DNA of 57,550 nt from UBA11400 sp964550435 (GCA_964550435.1 CAZJZI010000010.1:1-57550); one strand, 5' to 3'; numbered from the stretch's first letter, positions 8,512 through 17,969 are shown. Notes: a model not told the origin generated them from the sequence alone. Made by a program: numbers and translations.

Positions 8512-9426
8512 ATGAAATCAATTCACCTCTTTTTCAAATTCTCTATTGTCACAATTGCCATGATCGGTATGATAACTTCGTGTGTTACAAATGAACAACC
8601 CTCTCTTCGGGATCAGGTCCAGGCCATTATTGATACCGTTGACGGTACAATGGCTGTGGCATACATCAATTTACAGGACTCATCAGACACACTGTTTATA
8701 AACGCAGACGAAATGTTCCATGCGGCAAGCACCATGAAAACTCCGGTGTTGATCGAAGCCTATAAGCAGGTCGAAGCTGGTGGAATGAGTATTAATGATT
8801 CAATTTTTGTCCATAACACGTTCACAAGTATCGCCGATGGCTCGGAGTTCAGTGTAGATCGGGATAGGGATAGTGGTAAAGAAATGCACGATAAAATAGG
8901 TCAGATGATGCCCATTCGTGAGATTCTCTATGATATGACCATAAACAGTGGAAACTTGTCAACCAACATCATCATAGACCGCCTGGGTGCCGATAATGTG
9001 AACCAGACCATGAGAGAACTTGGCGCAGCAAACATCGAGGTGCTTCGTGGCGTGGAGGACATGAAAGCGTTCGAAGCCGGCCTCAGTAACCGAACCTCGG
9101 CAAGGGATCTTGCTGTGATCTTTGAACACCTCGCTAAGGGAACCGCTGTTTCGGAGGAAGCAAGTAACGATATGATTGACATCCTGTTAGACCAGCGCTT
9201 TACAGAAATGATTCCGGCAAAATTACCTGAGGATGTTCGCGTTGCTCACAAAACCGGTTGGATAACTGGCGTTGTCCATGATTCCGGCATTATTTTTCTT
9301 CCAGATGGACGAAAGTATGTTCTAGTAGTCCTCAGTAAAGAGCTGTCGGTAAACGAAAAGGGCACAGAAGCAGGGGCTGAGATCTCAAAAATTATCTACG
9401 ACTGGTTTATAAAGCCCTATTACTAG
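8512..9426 (+). CDS. Class A beta-lactamase-like serine hydrolase, lipoprotein
   Basis: The ATG at 8512 gives MKSIHLFFKFSIVTIAMIGM...TSC, a lipoprotein signal. A frame open from a TTG at 8461 lies inside dacB and is rejected. Serine beta-lactamase fold motifs: AASTMKTPV (SxxK, about residue 72), INSGNLSTN in the SDN position with Gly for Asp, GVEDMKAFEAGLSN in the omega-loop position with Glu kept but Ser where class A enzymes have the Asn170-type residue, and HKTGWITG (KTG). The altered SDN and omega-loop residues leave open whether it hydrolyses beta-lactams or is a DD-peptidase or esterase. Downstream partner of dacB. Confidence 0.82.
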   Translation: MKSIHLFFKFSIVTIAMIGMITSCVTNEQPSLRDQVQAIIDTVDGTMAVAYINLQDSSDTLFINADEMFHAASTMKTPVLIEAYKQVEAGGMSINDSIFVHNTFTSIADGSEFSVDRDRDSGKEMHDKIGQMMPIREILYDMTINSGNLSTNIIIDRLGADNVNQTMRELGAANIEVLRGVEDMKAFEAGLSNRTSARDLAVIFEHLAKGTAVSEEASNDMIDILLDQRFTEMIPAKLPEDVRVAHKTGWITGVVHDSGIIFLPDGRKYVLVVLSKELSVNEKGTEAGAEISKIIYDWFIKPYY

Positions 9427-9605
9427 TATTTAAAGTATTAATATTTAATGCTTTATGGTTTACAATAAAAGAACATTATAATTGCGCGGATATTATTGCA
9501 AATACTCTGAATTTGTTGTAAATATTGAACAGCAAAGTTTAGTCAATATCATCTACTAAATTAGCTAGTCGTATAGATCGCAACCCTTTACAAAAACCAA
9601 CCACT

Positions 9606-12590
9606 ATGGTAAGAAAAACTACAATAGCTGGAATTGTTACATTTTTGATGCTGACAGTTGCCAGTATAAATTCGATAGTTGCACAAGGCACTATAACCGG
9701 AACCGTCGAAGATGCCAATACGGGTGAGAGACTCACTGGCGTCAATATGATTGTTGATGAGCTGACAATCGGCACAACCAGTGACGCTTCGGGACAGTAT
9801 AGAATCGAAAACGTTCCAGCTGGATCATACACATTAGTAGCCAGATACCTGGGATATCAAACACAGCGAGTGACTATAACAGTGACCAACGATCAGGAAA
9901 CAGTCGTTGACATTAGATTGCAAGAATCACTCATTGAGCTGGATCAAGTTATTGTAACCGGTGCAGGTGGTACGGTTCAACGACGAGCCATCGGGAACAC
10001 AATCACTAGTGTAAAAGCATCAGACATTGTAGAATACACACCAGTTCCAACGATGCAGGCCTTGATTAATGGCCGTGCTCCAGGCGTCGTTATCATGCCC
10101 GGTACTGGAATGGTTGGAGGTGGATCCAAAATCAGAATCCGTGGATCTTCCAGTATCAACCTGAATAATGATCCAATCATTTTTGTAGACGGTATACGGG
10201 TTGATAACGCACAGGCAACTGGCCCTGCAGTTCAATCTTTCGGATCATCGGTTATAAACCGACTCAATGATTTTAATCCAGACGATATCGAGAATATTGA
10301 AATCCTGAAAGGGGCATCTGCCGCAACTTTATACGGTACAGACGCTTCCAATGGGGTTATTATCATTACCACTAAAAAAGGATCCCTTGGTCGCCCTCAG
10401 TTTTCTTTTACAAACCGATTTGGATATAACTACCTTGCGAATATTGAAGATCGAATGTATGAAAACTTCTGGCGTTTTTCCGATGGTCGGATTGAGTCCC
10501 TGAATCTAGTGACTCTTGAAAAAGAACGCGGAAGGCCAATTTTTGAACCCGGGTCACTGCAAGGATATAACTTCAACGTCTCAGGTGGTAACCAGGGAAT
10601 CAGATATTATATATCTACCGATTATGACCTCGAGAATGGTGTTGAGCCTACCAACAAAATGAATCGCTTGAGCACCCGAGCTAACATCTCCATTTTCCCT
10701 GTAGAAGGTCTTGATGTAACAGCAAATGTTGGATACATCATGGGTCGAACTGACCTTGCTTGCGAAGCCGGTTGCGGTGGCGTTACCTGGGGATCGTTCT
10801 TCTCAACTCCTAACCATAATCAGCCAGGTGATATACGCCGTGGATACAGAAGTTTTGTCCAGGAATCATACTATGAGTACGAAGATTGGCAAGACCTCAA
10901 ACGATTCACTTCAAGTGTACAGGCTAACTATGTACCTGTTAGCTGGTGGACCCACAGACTTACTGTTGGTCTAGATGTAGTTGCTGAAGATAACAGAAGG
11001 TTGTTGGAAAACAGTCCTGTTCTGCAACTTCAATCCCCAACTTCTTTAGGTTACCTGAGCGTTGATAGACGGGATGTAACATCGAGTACCTTCGATTACA
11101 GCGGTACACTTCAGTTCTCTCCGACTTCTGGATTAACAAGCAGAACGTCTTACGGAATGCAATATTACAACAAGAAAACGGCATTCGTTGGTGCTTATGG
11201 TAACGATTTTGCACTTCCAGGACTACGATCAATCCAGGCAGCCGCACGAACCAGTAGCTACGAAACCTACATTCAAACGGCAACTTTAGGGTTCTTTGTT
11301 GAAGAACAATTGGGCTATAACGACAGAATGTTCCTGAGTTTGGGACTCAGAGCAGATGACAACAGTGCTTTCGGGGACAACTATAACGTGGTTGTTTATC
11401 CAAAAGCATCATTCACCTGGGTCATTAGTGAAGAAGACTTTTTCAATGTTCCTTACGTGAGTTCTCTACGACTACGTTCTGCATATGGAGCAACAGGACA
11501 ATCACCTGGTCCATTTGATAGCTATCAGTCCTATGTACCAGTTACAGGCGTAAACAGAACTGCGGCACTTACTCCAGGCAACCTGGGAAATCCAGATTTG
11601 GGTCCGGAAACAACTACCGAACTTGATCTCGGTTTCGAAGGCTCATTCCTAGACGAAAGACTTTCCGTTGAGTTCTCTTATTACAACTCAAAAACTACAG
11701 ATGCGATTCTGTTCAGACAAGTCGCTCCATCGACAGGATTCGCGGGTGAAAGACCTGTGAATATTGCTGAAGTCAAGAATTATGGAGTTGAGATTCTGGT
11801 CAATGCGATTCCCGTTAGAAACAACACGTGGAGATGGGATATTACCACCAGTTTTGCTACCAATGAAAGTGAGTTAATGAGCATTGATGGTGATGAAGAG
11901 TCTATCACTCTGAGTAATGACTTTGGAGTGTTCCATCGTATCGGATATCCTCTTGGATCCTTTTTCCACCACAAGCTGGTTTCTGCAGAACTCGATGCCA
12001 ATGGAGCAACAATTCTTTCCAGCCTGATGTGTGCAACTCCTTCGGGAGGCTCAGCACCTTGCTATAACGGAACCACCTTTGTTGGCGAACGCGTTTACAT
12101 CGGTCCTAGCACACCGAAGTTCGAAGGCGCTTTCTCTACTACTGTTATGTTCAGAAACCAGATTCGTCTCGGTGCAACTATCGATTACAAATTAGGCCAT
12201 TACAAGTACGACAACACCCGCCGTGTACGTGGCGCATTTAGTATCGCACGAGAACTCGCATACCCATTGGAATATGATCCAATCGACGTGGTTGGATACA
12301 GAACCAACTATCTGTTTTCGGGTAGCGGACATATCAGTGATGCTAGCTTTGCAAGACTTAGAGAAGTTTCACTGAGCTACATCTTCCCAACCAGCGTTGT
12401 GAACAGACTCGGTGTGAATGGAGCCTCATTTACCCTGGCAGGTCGTAATCTTATGACATGGACGAAGTATTCGGGACTTGATCCGGAAACCATGTTCCTT
12501 GGTGGTGCCAGAGGTGGATTTGTACAACTTGATCAAAATGCATTACCGCAGTTGACCCAAGTTGTTGGCACATTCAATATCAAGTTCTAA
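9606..12590 (+). CDS. susC-like: SusC/RagA-family TonB-linked outer-membrane transporter
   Basis: A 994-residue SusC-type receptor for TonB-driven uptake of oligomers. Signal peptide (MVRKTTIAGIVTFLMLTVAS...IVAQG), then a carboxypeptidase-regulatory-like domain (GTVEDANTGERLTGVNMIV; SYTLVARYLGYQTQ), then the plug domain (TMQALINGRAPGV, GSKIRIRGSSSINL, PIIFVDGIRVDN, IEILKGASAATLYGTDASNG, VIIITTKKG), then a 22-strand-type barrel ending in an aromatic residue (GTFNIKF). SusD follows 27 bp later, the standard pair. The 179-bp gap before it should hold its promoter; I could not identify one. No ECF sigma or anti-sigma gene is nearby. Substrate unknown; the flanking cell-wall hydrolases hint at glycan or peptide fragments. 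Confidence 0.93.
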   Translation: MVRKTTIAGIVTFLMLTVASINSIVAQGTITGTVEDANTGERLTGVNMIVDELTIGTTSDASGQYRIENVPAGSYTLVARYLGYQTQRVTITVTNDQETVVDIRLQESLIELDQVIVTGAGGTVQRRAIGNTITSVKASDIVEYTPVPTMQALINGRAPGVVIMPGTGMVGGGSKIRIRGSSSINLNNDPIIFVDGIRVDNAQATGPAVQSFGSSVINRLNDFNPDDIENIEILKGASAATLYGTDASNGVIIITTKKGSLGRPQFSFTNRFGYNYLANIEDRMYENFWRFSDGRIESLNLVTLEKERGRPIFEPGSLQGYNFNVSGGNQGIRYYISTDYDLENGVEPTNKMNRLSTRANISIFPVEGLDVTANVGYIMGRTDLACEAGCGGVTWGSFFSTPNHNQPGDIRRGYRSFVQESYYEYEDWQDLKRFTSSVQANYVPVSWWTHRLTVGLDVVAEDNRRLLENSPVLQLQSPTSLGYLSVDRRDVTSSTFDYSGTLQFSPTSGLTSRTSYGMQYYNKKTAFVGAYGNDFALPGLRSIQAAARTSSYETYIQTATLGFFVEEQLGYNDRMFLSLGLRADDNSAFGDNYNVVVYPKASFTWVISEEDFFNVPYVSSLRLRSAYGATGQSPGPFDSYQSYVPVTGVNRTAALTPGNLGNPDLGPETTTELDLGFEGSFLDERLSVEFSYYNSKTTDAILFRQVAPSTGFAGERPVNIAEVKNYGVEILVNAIPVRNNTWRWDITTSFATNESELMSIDGDEESITLSNDFGVFHRIGYPLGSFFHHKLVSAELDANGATILSSLMCATPSGGSAPCYNGTTFVGERVYIGPSTPKFEGAFSTTVMFRNQIRLGATIDYKLGHYKYDNTRRVRGAFSIARELAYPLEYDPIDVVGYRTNYLFSGSGHISDASFARLREVSLSYIFPTSVVNRLGVNGASFTLAGRNLMTWTKYSGLDPETMFLGGARGGFVQLDQNALPQLTQVVGTFNIKF

Positions 12591-12617
12591 TTACCCCCAT
12601 ATAAAAAGGATAAAAAC

Positions 12618-13856
12618 ATGAAATCGACTACATTTTATTCAATTACCAAAAAAATTGGGGTAGTTATCGCTTTGTTGCTGGTCATCACCTCATGTGATGA
12701 TTTGCTCACTGTTGATACCCCATCTTTTGTTGCTGCTACCGACCTTGATAACCCTCAACGTGCTGGGCTTATCGTTAATGGTGCTGCTTCCGATTTTGAG
12801 TTCGCTTTCCAGGGATACGTGCTTACGGGTGCCATTTTCGGAAACGAACTAGGTGATGGAACATCAACCGCTGCTCGCTGGGAAGTTGACCAGCGTAAAG
12901 TACGGACATCATCAACACGTTATGTAAACGGTTCAGATTTTGGGATTTATACCCCACTTTCAACAGCCAGATTTACTGCTGATGATGCTCTAAGACGCCT
13001 CGAGAGTTGGACTGACGCAGAAGTAGCCAACCGAAATCAACTTATTGCTCGTGCAGCCGCTTATGCCGGATATAGTTACCTCTTGATGGGTGAAGGGTTC
13101 TGCTCCGTTGCATTCGATCTGGGACCAGAGCAAACGCGTGAAGACGCATTTAATCTGGCAGTCGAACGATTTAACAAGGCTATCCAGACTGCTTCGGGCA
13201 GTGGACCAACCGACATCTTACACATGGCAAGTATTGGATTAGGAAGGGCACTTCTAAACCTGGGTCGCAAAGCAGATGCAGCAAATGCCGTTGCTAACGT
13301 GCCAAATGGATTTGTTTTCAATGTGACTGCTTCCGATGATGGAAACCGCAGACAAAACAGAATCTTTCAGCAGTTTAACAGTAGATCCGTAACCGTAAAT
13401 CCGGGGTATCGGAATCTAATGGTCGATGGTGTTGCCGATCCAAGGGTTCCGACTATCGATACGGGAGTAAACTCTGCAAACGTCCACGTGTTCACCTCAC
13501 CTAAGTACTCCGGTTTTGGTTCTTCAATCCCACTTGCAAGAACCGCAGAAGCTAAACTAATCAGAGCTGAGGCTATCGGTGGACAAACTGCAGTAGGGCT
13601 CATAAATGAACTTCGGGCAGTTCACGGACTTCCTGCTTTTTCCAGCAGCAATGATCAGGAAATTCAAGCTCAGGTGGTGCAGGAGCGTTTGAGAGAGTTC
13701 TTCCTCGAATCTCATAACTTGTACGATCTGACCCGATACAATTTACCGCTTTCACCTACTCCGGGTGAACGATATCGTGATCAAAATGAGACTTATGGTG
13801 AAATGCGTTGTTTCCCTCTTCCTGATATAGAAAGAGACAATAACCCAAATATCTAA
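12618..13856 (+). CDS. susD-like: SusD/RagB-family nutrient-binding outer-membrane lipoprotein
   Basis: Surface lipoprotein that forms the lid on SusC. Signal and lipobox: VVIALLLVITSC followed by DDLLTVDTPS. TPR-like features of the family are seen (AAAYAGYSYLLMGEGFC, AVERFNKAIQTA, ASIGLGRALLNLG), then AEAKLIRAEA, VVQERLREFFLESHNLYDL and the family-typical C-terminus MRCFPLPDIERDNNPN. At 412 residues it is shorter than many SusD proteins, consistent with a compact ligand pocket. It follows susC by 27 bp and ends before a strong intrinsic terminator, so susC-susD looks like a closed two-gene unit. Confidence 0.9.
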   Translation: MKSTTFYSITKKIGVVIALLLVITSCDDLLTVDTPSFVAATDLDNPQRAGLIVNGAASDFEFAFQGYVLTGAIFGNELGDGTSTAARWEVDQRKVRTSSTRYVNGSDFGIYTPLSTARFTADDALRRLESWTDAEVANRNQLIARAAAYAGYSYLLMGEGFCSVAFDLGPEQTREDAFNLAVERFNKAIQTASGSGPTDILHMASIGLGRALLNLGRKADAANAVANVPNGFVFNVTASDDGNRRQNRIFQQFNSRSVTVNPGYRNLMVDGVADPRVPTIDTGVNSANVHVFTSPKYSGFGSSIPLARTAEAKLIRAEAIGGQTAVGLINELRAVHGLPAFSSSNDQEIQAQVVQERLREFFLESHNLYDLTRYNLPLSPTPGERYRDQNETYGEMRCFPLPDIERDNNPNI

Positions 13857-13880
13857 CTCTCAAAATTGATACTTTATCTT

Positions 13881-13917
13881 GTGACAGGTCTGATGAACGG
13901 GCCTGTCACTTTTTTTT
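13881..13917 (+). terminator. Rho-independent terminator after susD
   Basis: GTGACAGGTC pairs with GGCCTGTCAC (10 bp with one G-U pair) around a 9-base loop, followed directly by eight T. It closes the susC-susD transcript 25 bp after the susD stop. Confidence 0.88.
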
Positions 13918-13941
13918 ATCCCAAGTTCGAAAAAACTTTCC

Positions 13942-15642
13942 ATGTCAAATAATACCTTACTCCAACTCATTATCGGGATACTATTACTATCCCTAACTGC
14001 CTGTCGCTCGTATGACTACGACGTGGTTATCTCAAATGGTAACGTCTATGACGGGTCGGGATCTGCAGGAGTGGTAACTTCAGTCGCTATAAAAGACGAT
14101 CGCATAGTATATGTTGGGGAAATCGACCCTGAAATGACTGTCCGTGAAACCATCGACGCGACCGGAATGGCCGTCACTCCTGGATTTATTAATATGCTTA
14201 GCTGGGCTAATAACAGTTTGATTACCGATGGCCGATCCATGAGTGATATTAAACAAGGCGTAACACTTGAGATCTTTGGAGAAGGGACATCCATGGGTCC
14301 ATTAAACGAAACAGACGCCGAGCAAAGACGCCAAATCAATCTGGATCGCGGTATTATTGGTACCTGGACAACACTTGGCGAGTATTTGCAGTTTTTGGAG
14401 CACAAGGGTGTCTCTACAAACGTAGCTTCATTCGTAGGAGCCGCAACGGTTCGTCGATTTGTCCTTGGGGACGACAATATTACTCCGGACTCAACGCAGC
14501 TGGAACTAATGAGAGATCTCGTTAGAGAGGCCATGCAAGAAGGAGCCATGGGACTCGGATCGTCATTGATCTATACACCAGGACTCTTTGCATCCACACA
14601 AGAACTCACCGCATTATCTGAGATAGTTGCCCAATATGATGGGATGTATATATCACATTTACGTAGTGAGGGCGGCAAGTTTGAAGAAGCAGTGGATGAA
14701 CTGATCACAATAGCAAAAGATGCCGGTGTACGTTCCGAAATCCATCACCTTAAGGCGGCAGGTCAAGAAAATTGGAACAAAATAGATCGCGTCATAGCAA
14801 TGATTGATTCAGCTCGTGCAGAGGGGCTCTATATTACTACCAACATGTATACCTATACTGCAGGTGCAACCGGTTTTTCTGCAATCATGCCCGCATGGGT
14901 TCAAGAAGGCGGACATGATAAATGGATCGAAAGACTAAAAGACCCTGAACTCCGAGCCCGGGTTGCCCGCGAAATCGCAACTGATAATGAGTCCTTTGAA
15001 AACTTTTTTTTAATGGCGGGTTCACCCGATAATATCATTCCGGTTGGATTCGATAACCCCGACCTACAACATTACACAGGTAAAACACTCACAGAAATAG
15101 CTGCATTAAGAGGAACAGACCCAATCCAGACTGCTATCGATCTTGTTATAGAAGACGACAGCAGAGTAGGCGTGGTTTATTTCCTAATGTCTGAGGAAAA
15201 TGTTCGTAAACAGATAACGCTTCCTTACATGAGTTTCGGGTCAGATGGAGGATCTATTGCAGCAGAAGGCGAATTTCTGAATCAAAATCCACATCCACGA
15301 GCCTATGGGAATTTCGCCCGGCTACTAGGCAAATACGTCCGCGATGAGCAGTTGATTCCATTGGAAGAAGCCATCCACAAACTTACTGGTTTGCCCGCAA
15401 CTAATCTTAAGCTAGTTGATCGTGGATTACTTCGTCCTGGATACTTTGCTGATATCGTAATATTTGACCCTGCTACCATACAGGACCATGCAACGTTCGA
15501 GCAACCACATCAATATGCCACAGGAGTTCAGCATGTATGGGTAAACGGTATTCAGGTTCTTCGTGATGGCGAGCACACCGGAGAAATGCCAGGTCGTTTT
15601 GTGCGTGGTCCGGGGTACTACATTACAACATCGTTACCATAG
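13942..15642 (+). CDS. N-acyl-D-amino-acid deacylase-like amidohydrolase, lipoprotein
   Basis: Amidohydrolase-superfamily lipoprotein (LLQLIIGILLLSLTAC then RSYDYDVVISNGNVYDG). The D-aminoacylase outline is clear: small beta domain, VTPGFINMLSW, QGVTLEIFGEGTSMGP, ISHLRSEGG (about residue 240), SEIHHLKAAG (about 268), SFGSDGGSIAAEG (about 434), LTGLPATNLKL and RPGYFADIVIFDP. Two usual metal positions are changed: the HxH after PGFID is MLSW, and the Cys of the GNCG segment is Glu in GEG. The remaining His, Lys and Asp could hold one metal. I recall a similar HxH-less pattern in other Bacteroidota relatives, so it may be a distinct subfamily. Expected substrates are N-acylated D-amino acids or dipeptide-like compounds. 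It follows the susCD terminator, so it may have its own promoter. Confidence 0.78.
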   Translation: MSNNTLLQLIIGILLLSLTACRSYDYDVVISNGNVYDGSGSAGVVTSVAIKDDRIVYVGEIDPEMTVRETIDATGMAVTPGFINMLSWANNSLITDGRSMSDIKQGVTLEIFGEGTSMGPLNETDAEQRRQINLDRGIIGTWTTLGEYLQFLEHKGVSTNVASFVGAATVRRFVLGDDNITPDSTQLELMRDLVREAMQEGAMGLGSSLIYTPGLFASTQELTALSEIVAQYDGMYISHLRSEGGKFEEAVDELITIAKDAGVRSEIHHLKAAGQENWNKIDRVIAMIDSARAEGLYITTNMYTYTAGATGFSAIMPAWVQEGGHDKWIERLKDPELRARVAREIATDNESFENFFLMAGSPDNIIPVGFDNPDLQHYTGKTLTEIAALRGTDPIQTAIDLVIEDDSRVGVVYFLMSEENVRKQITLPYMSFGSDGGSIAAEGEFLNQNPHPRAYGNFARLLGKYVRDEQLIPLEEAIHKLTGLPATNLKLVDRGLLRPGYFADIVIFDPATIQDHATFEQPHQYATGVQHVWVNGIQVLRDGEHTGEMPGRFVRGPGYYITTSLP

Positions 15643-15669
15643 CAAAGAGCAGAGAATTTTCCCCTCTCC

Positions 15670-15704
15670 CTTTACCGTTAACTGTTTACCGTTTACCGTT
15701 TACA
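15670..15704. repeat. Heptamer array A (GTTTACC type)
   Basis: Five consecutive 7-mers: CTTTACC, GTTAACT, GTTTACC, GTTTACC, GTTTACA. The array sits between convergent genes. Its right half forms the last codons and the TAA stop (15686-15688) of the GNAT-nitrilase gene on the minus strand. One of five 7-bp-period arrays in this window. Confidence 0.75.
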
Positions 15705-17251
15705 GATGGGAAAATCACCTTGGAGTCACTGACTTCCTCAAATTTCAATGAGTATAAATCTTTCCTTCGATCGCGCAACGGAGTTACTGTCCCGTAATGT
15801 CGTGCACGTCGAAGTTGTTCTAGATCAACATCCGCAATCACGACCATTTCCGCATTTTCTTCCGACATGGCCGCGACACCGTCGCGGGCAAACGGGAAGT
15901 CTGACGGTGTGAAAATAGCTGCCTGACCGTACTGGATGTCCATGTTGGGTACCTGTGGGATATTACCGGTAGTCCCGGAAATCGCTACGTAGATCTGATT
16001 CTCAATAGCACGAGCCTGAGCACATATCCTCACTCGCATATATCCGTGACGCTCGTCGGTACAGTAAGGAACAAATAAGATCTGAGCTCCCATTTCTGTC
16101 GCCTGTCTTGCGAGCTCCGGAAATTCTACATCATAGCATATGTTGATGGCAATGCGGCCACGATCAGTATCAAAAACGCGAGGCTCAGAACCTGGCTGAA
16201 CACCCCACCAACGACGCTCACTTGGAGTTATGTGAATTTTATGCTGGCTTTCAATTGTACCATCCCGACGAAATAAAAACGAAACGTTATGAACTTTGTC
16301 ACCCTCCATAGTAAAGTGCGATCCACCTATGATATTCACATTGTATTTGATGGCCATACTGTTAAAGAGCTCGAGATATTGATCTGTAAACGTAGTTAAC
16401 TCCCTGGCCGCCAATCCAGGACGCTCTTCTTTGACAAAACTTAGCAACTGGACCGTCAACAACTCAGGTAAGAGTACAAAATCAGCTTTATAGTCTGAAG
16501 CAACATCTACAAAGTATTCTACTTGTCGTGCAAACTGTTCAAAATTCTCAACTTCACGCATCTGATACTGAACACAGCAAATACGAACTGGCTGAGATGA
16601 AATCTTACGCTTGGGAGCCTGATGACGATACTCCAGATTCACCCACTCCATCAATGTTGCATAACCAGCCGATTGCAGATCTTCTTTGATATAGTTCTTT
16701 ATGATGCGCTTGATAATAAATTCATTCTTCAGTTGAAACGTCAGAACCGGATCATACACCTTCTTATCCATTACTTCTCGGACATATCTGTAAATGTCCA
16801 TATCGTCTTTGTGCTTGTGATAGTTGGGTAATCTGCCCCCAATCAAAATTCTCTTGAGATTCTTGCGAATCGCCAGGTCTTTTCTGGCTTCGTATAGTCT
16901 CCGACCGATTTTCATGTCCCGAAACTCCGGATCAACCATCACTTCAATTCCATACAGCGTGTCCCCCTCAGGATCATGATTCCGGATGAATCCCTCATCT
17001 GCAATTTCATCCCATGTGTGTGTATCGGTGTACTCATCCAGATCCAGAATTAAGGCACTGCTTGAACCGACTAAGTCATCGTCAAAAAAAACACCCATTT
17101 GACCTTCTTGAAACTGATACAACTGTGACTCAAATTGCTCCTGAGTAGTGACCTCCATATTACCAAAACAACGTTTCTGTAACGCCACCAGTGCCGGAAA
17201 GTCCTCTAATGTGAGTACTCGAAGATCAATTTTGTGTCCCAAATGTTCCAT
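15686..17251 (-). CDS. GNAT acetyltransferase - carbon-nitrogen hydrolase (nitrilase) fusion
   Basis: Two enzymes in one chain. Residues about 8-200 are a GNAT domain (LRVLTLEDFPALVALQKRCF; acetyl-CoA loop VDPEFRDMKIGRRLYEARK). Residues about 225-515 are a nitrilase-superfamily amidase with the complete Glu-Lys-Cys triad: LLPELL (about 261), HKIHITPSE (about 340) and ICYDVEFPE (about 370), followed by RICAQARAIENQIYVA. The bifunctional architecture is known in many bacteria, but its substrate is not settled. The C-terminal VNGKR and the stop are encoded by heptamer array A, suggesting the array replaced or extended the original end. Cytoplasmic, with no signal peptide. Divergent from the thioesterase gene. 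Confidence 0.88.
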   Translation of the reverse strand: MEHLGHKIDLRVLTLEDFPALVALQKRCFGNMEVTTQEQFESQLYQFQEGQMGVFFDDDLVGSSSALILDLDEYTDTHTWDEIADEGFIRNHDPEGDTLYGIEVMVDPEFRDMKIGRRLYEARKDLAIRKNLKRILIGGRLPNYHKHKDDMDIYRYVREVMDKKVYDPVLTFQLKNEFIIKRIIKNYIKEDLQSAGYATLMEWVNLEYRHQAPKRKISSQPVRICCVQYQMREVENFEQFARQVEYFVDVASDYKADFVLLPELLTVQLLSFVKEERPGLAARELTTFTDQYLELFNSMAIKYNVNIIGGSHFTMEGDKVHNVSFLFRRDGTIESQHKIHITPSERRWWGVQPGSEPRVFDTDRGRIAINICYDVEFPELARQATEMGAQILFVPYCTDERHGYMRVRICAQARAIENQIYVAISGTTGNIPQVPNMDIQYGQAAIFTPSDFPFARDGVAAMSEENAEMVVIADVDLEQLRRARHYGTVTPLRDRRKDLYSLKFEEVSDSKVIFPSVNGKR

Positions 17252-17398
17252 AGTCGAATTTTTGATGTAGATGTCGTGTTAACCTGATAAGATACAAAAC
17301 ACACGTTCCAATCGCATGGTTCACCCAAAATCAGGCAGTGTTCTCCGATTCTGTGTATATTTGGTCAAATTATTTTCAACAACATAACGCTATTATTA

Positions 17399-17920
17399 AT
17401 GACAAAACGATTTGAAGACACCAAGCCTGTCTCTACCGACGCCACTCAGAAAACGGTAAGTGCTTCACGCGTAAGAACCAATCACCTTGTTATGCCCAAT
17501 GATACCAATCCTCTTGGTAATTTAATGGGAGGCAAGCTACTACACTTGATGGATGTATGCTCAGCCATATCAGCACAACGCCATTGTAACCGTAATGTGG
17601 TCACCGTGTCGGTCGACAGTGTCGAGTTCCGACAAGCAATTAAACTTGGTGAAGTTGTAGTAATCGAGGGAGAAGTAACAAGAGCATTCAATTCTTCGAT
17701 GGAAGTCGCCATGAAAGTATGGGCCGAAAACCTTCGTACCGGTACCCGACGACTTTGCACAACATCATACTATACATTTGTTTCGGTTGATGCAGACGGT
17801 AATCCTGTTCCGGTTCCAGCTATCATTCCGGAATCTGATTTTGAGAAACAACGATACGAGGAAGCCGCCGAACGTCGTCGCCTCAGACTCGAGTTTTCCA
17901 AGAATCAAGGATACGTGTGA
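17399..17920 (+). CDS. Acyl-CoA thioesterase, hotdog fold (YciA/ACOT type)
   Basis: Single hotdog-domain thioesterase of 173 residues that hydrolyses acyl-CoA to free acid and CoA. The segment NPLGNLMGGKLLHLMD holds the conserved Asn and Asp of the hexameric YciA/BFIT-type active site. TVSVDSVEFRQAIKLGEVV and EVAMKVWAEN match the central helix-strand pattern. The C-terminal 40 residues are charged and helical (EKQRYEEAAERRRLRLEF), as in several longer family members. Chain-length preference cannot be read. The ATG at 17399 follows an AT-rich stretch without a Shine-Dalgarno sequence. Confidence 0.88.
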   Translation: MTKRFEDTKPVSTDATQKTVSASRVRTNHLVMPNDTNPLGNLMGGKLLHLMDVCSAISAQRHCNRNVVTVSVDSVEFRQAIKLGEVVVIEGEVTRAFNSSMEVAMKVWAENLRTGTRRLCTTSYYTFVSVDADGNPVPVPAIIPESDFEKQRYEEAAERRRLRLEFSKNQGYV

Positions 17921-17969
17921 TCAATGTGGGAATTACCCACTTCCTACCCGAATTGTAACTCTCCGCTCA

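Noticed and set aside
9427..9605. Bacteroidota-type promoter (TTTG and TAnnTTTG) before susC.
   Set aside because: A TTTG is present, but no TAnnTTTG at the right spacing could be placed confidently.
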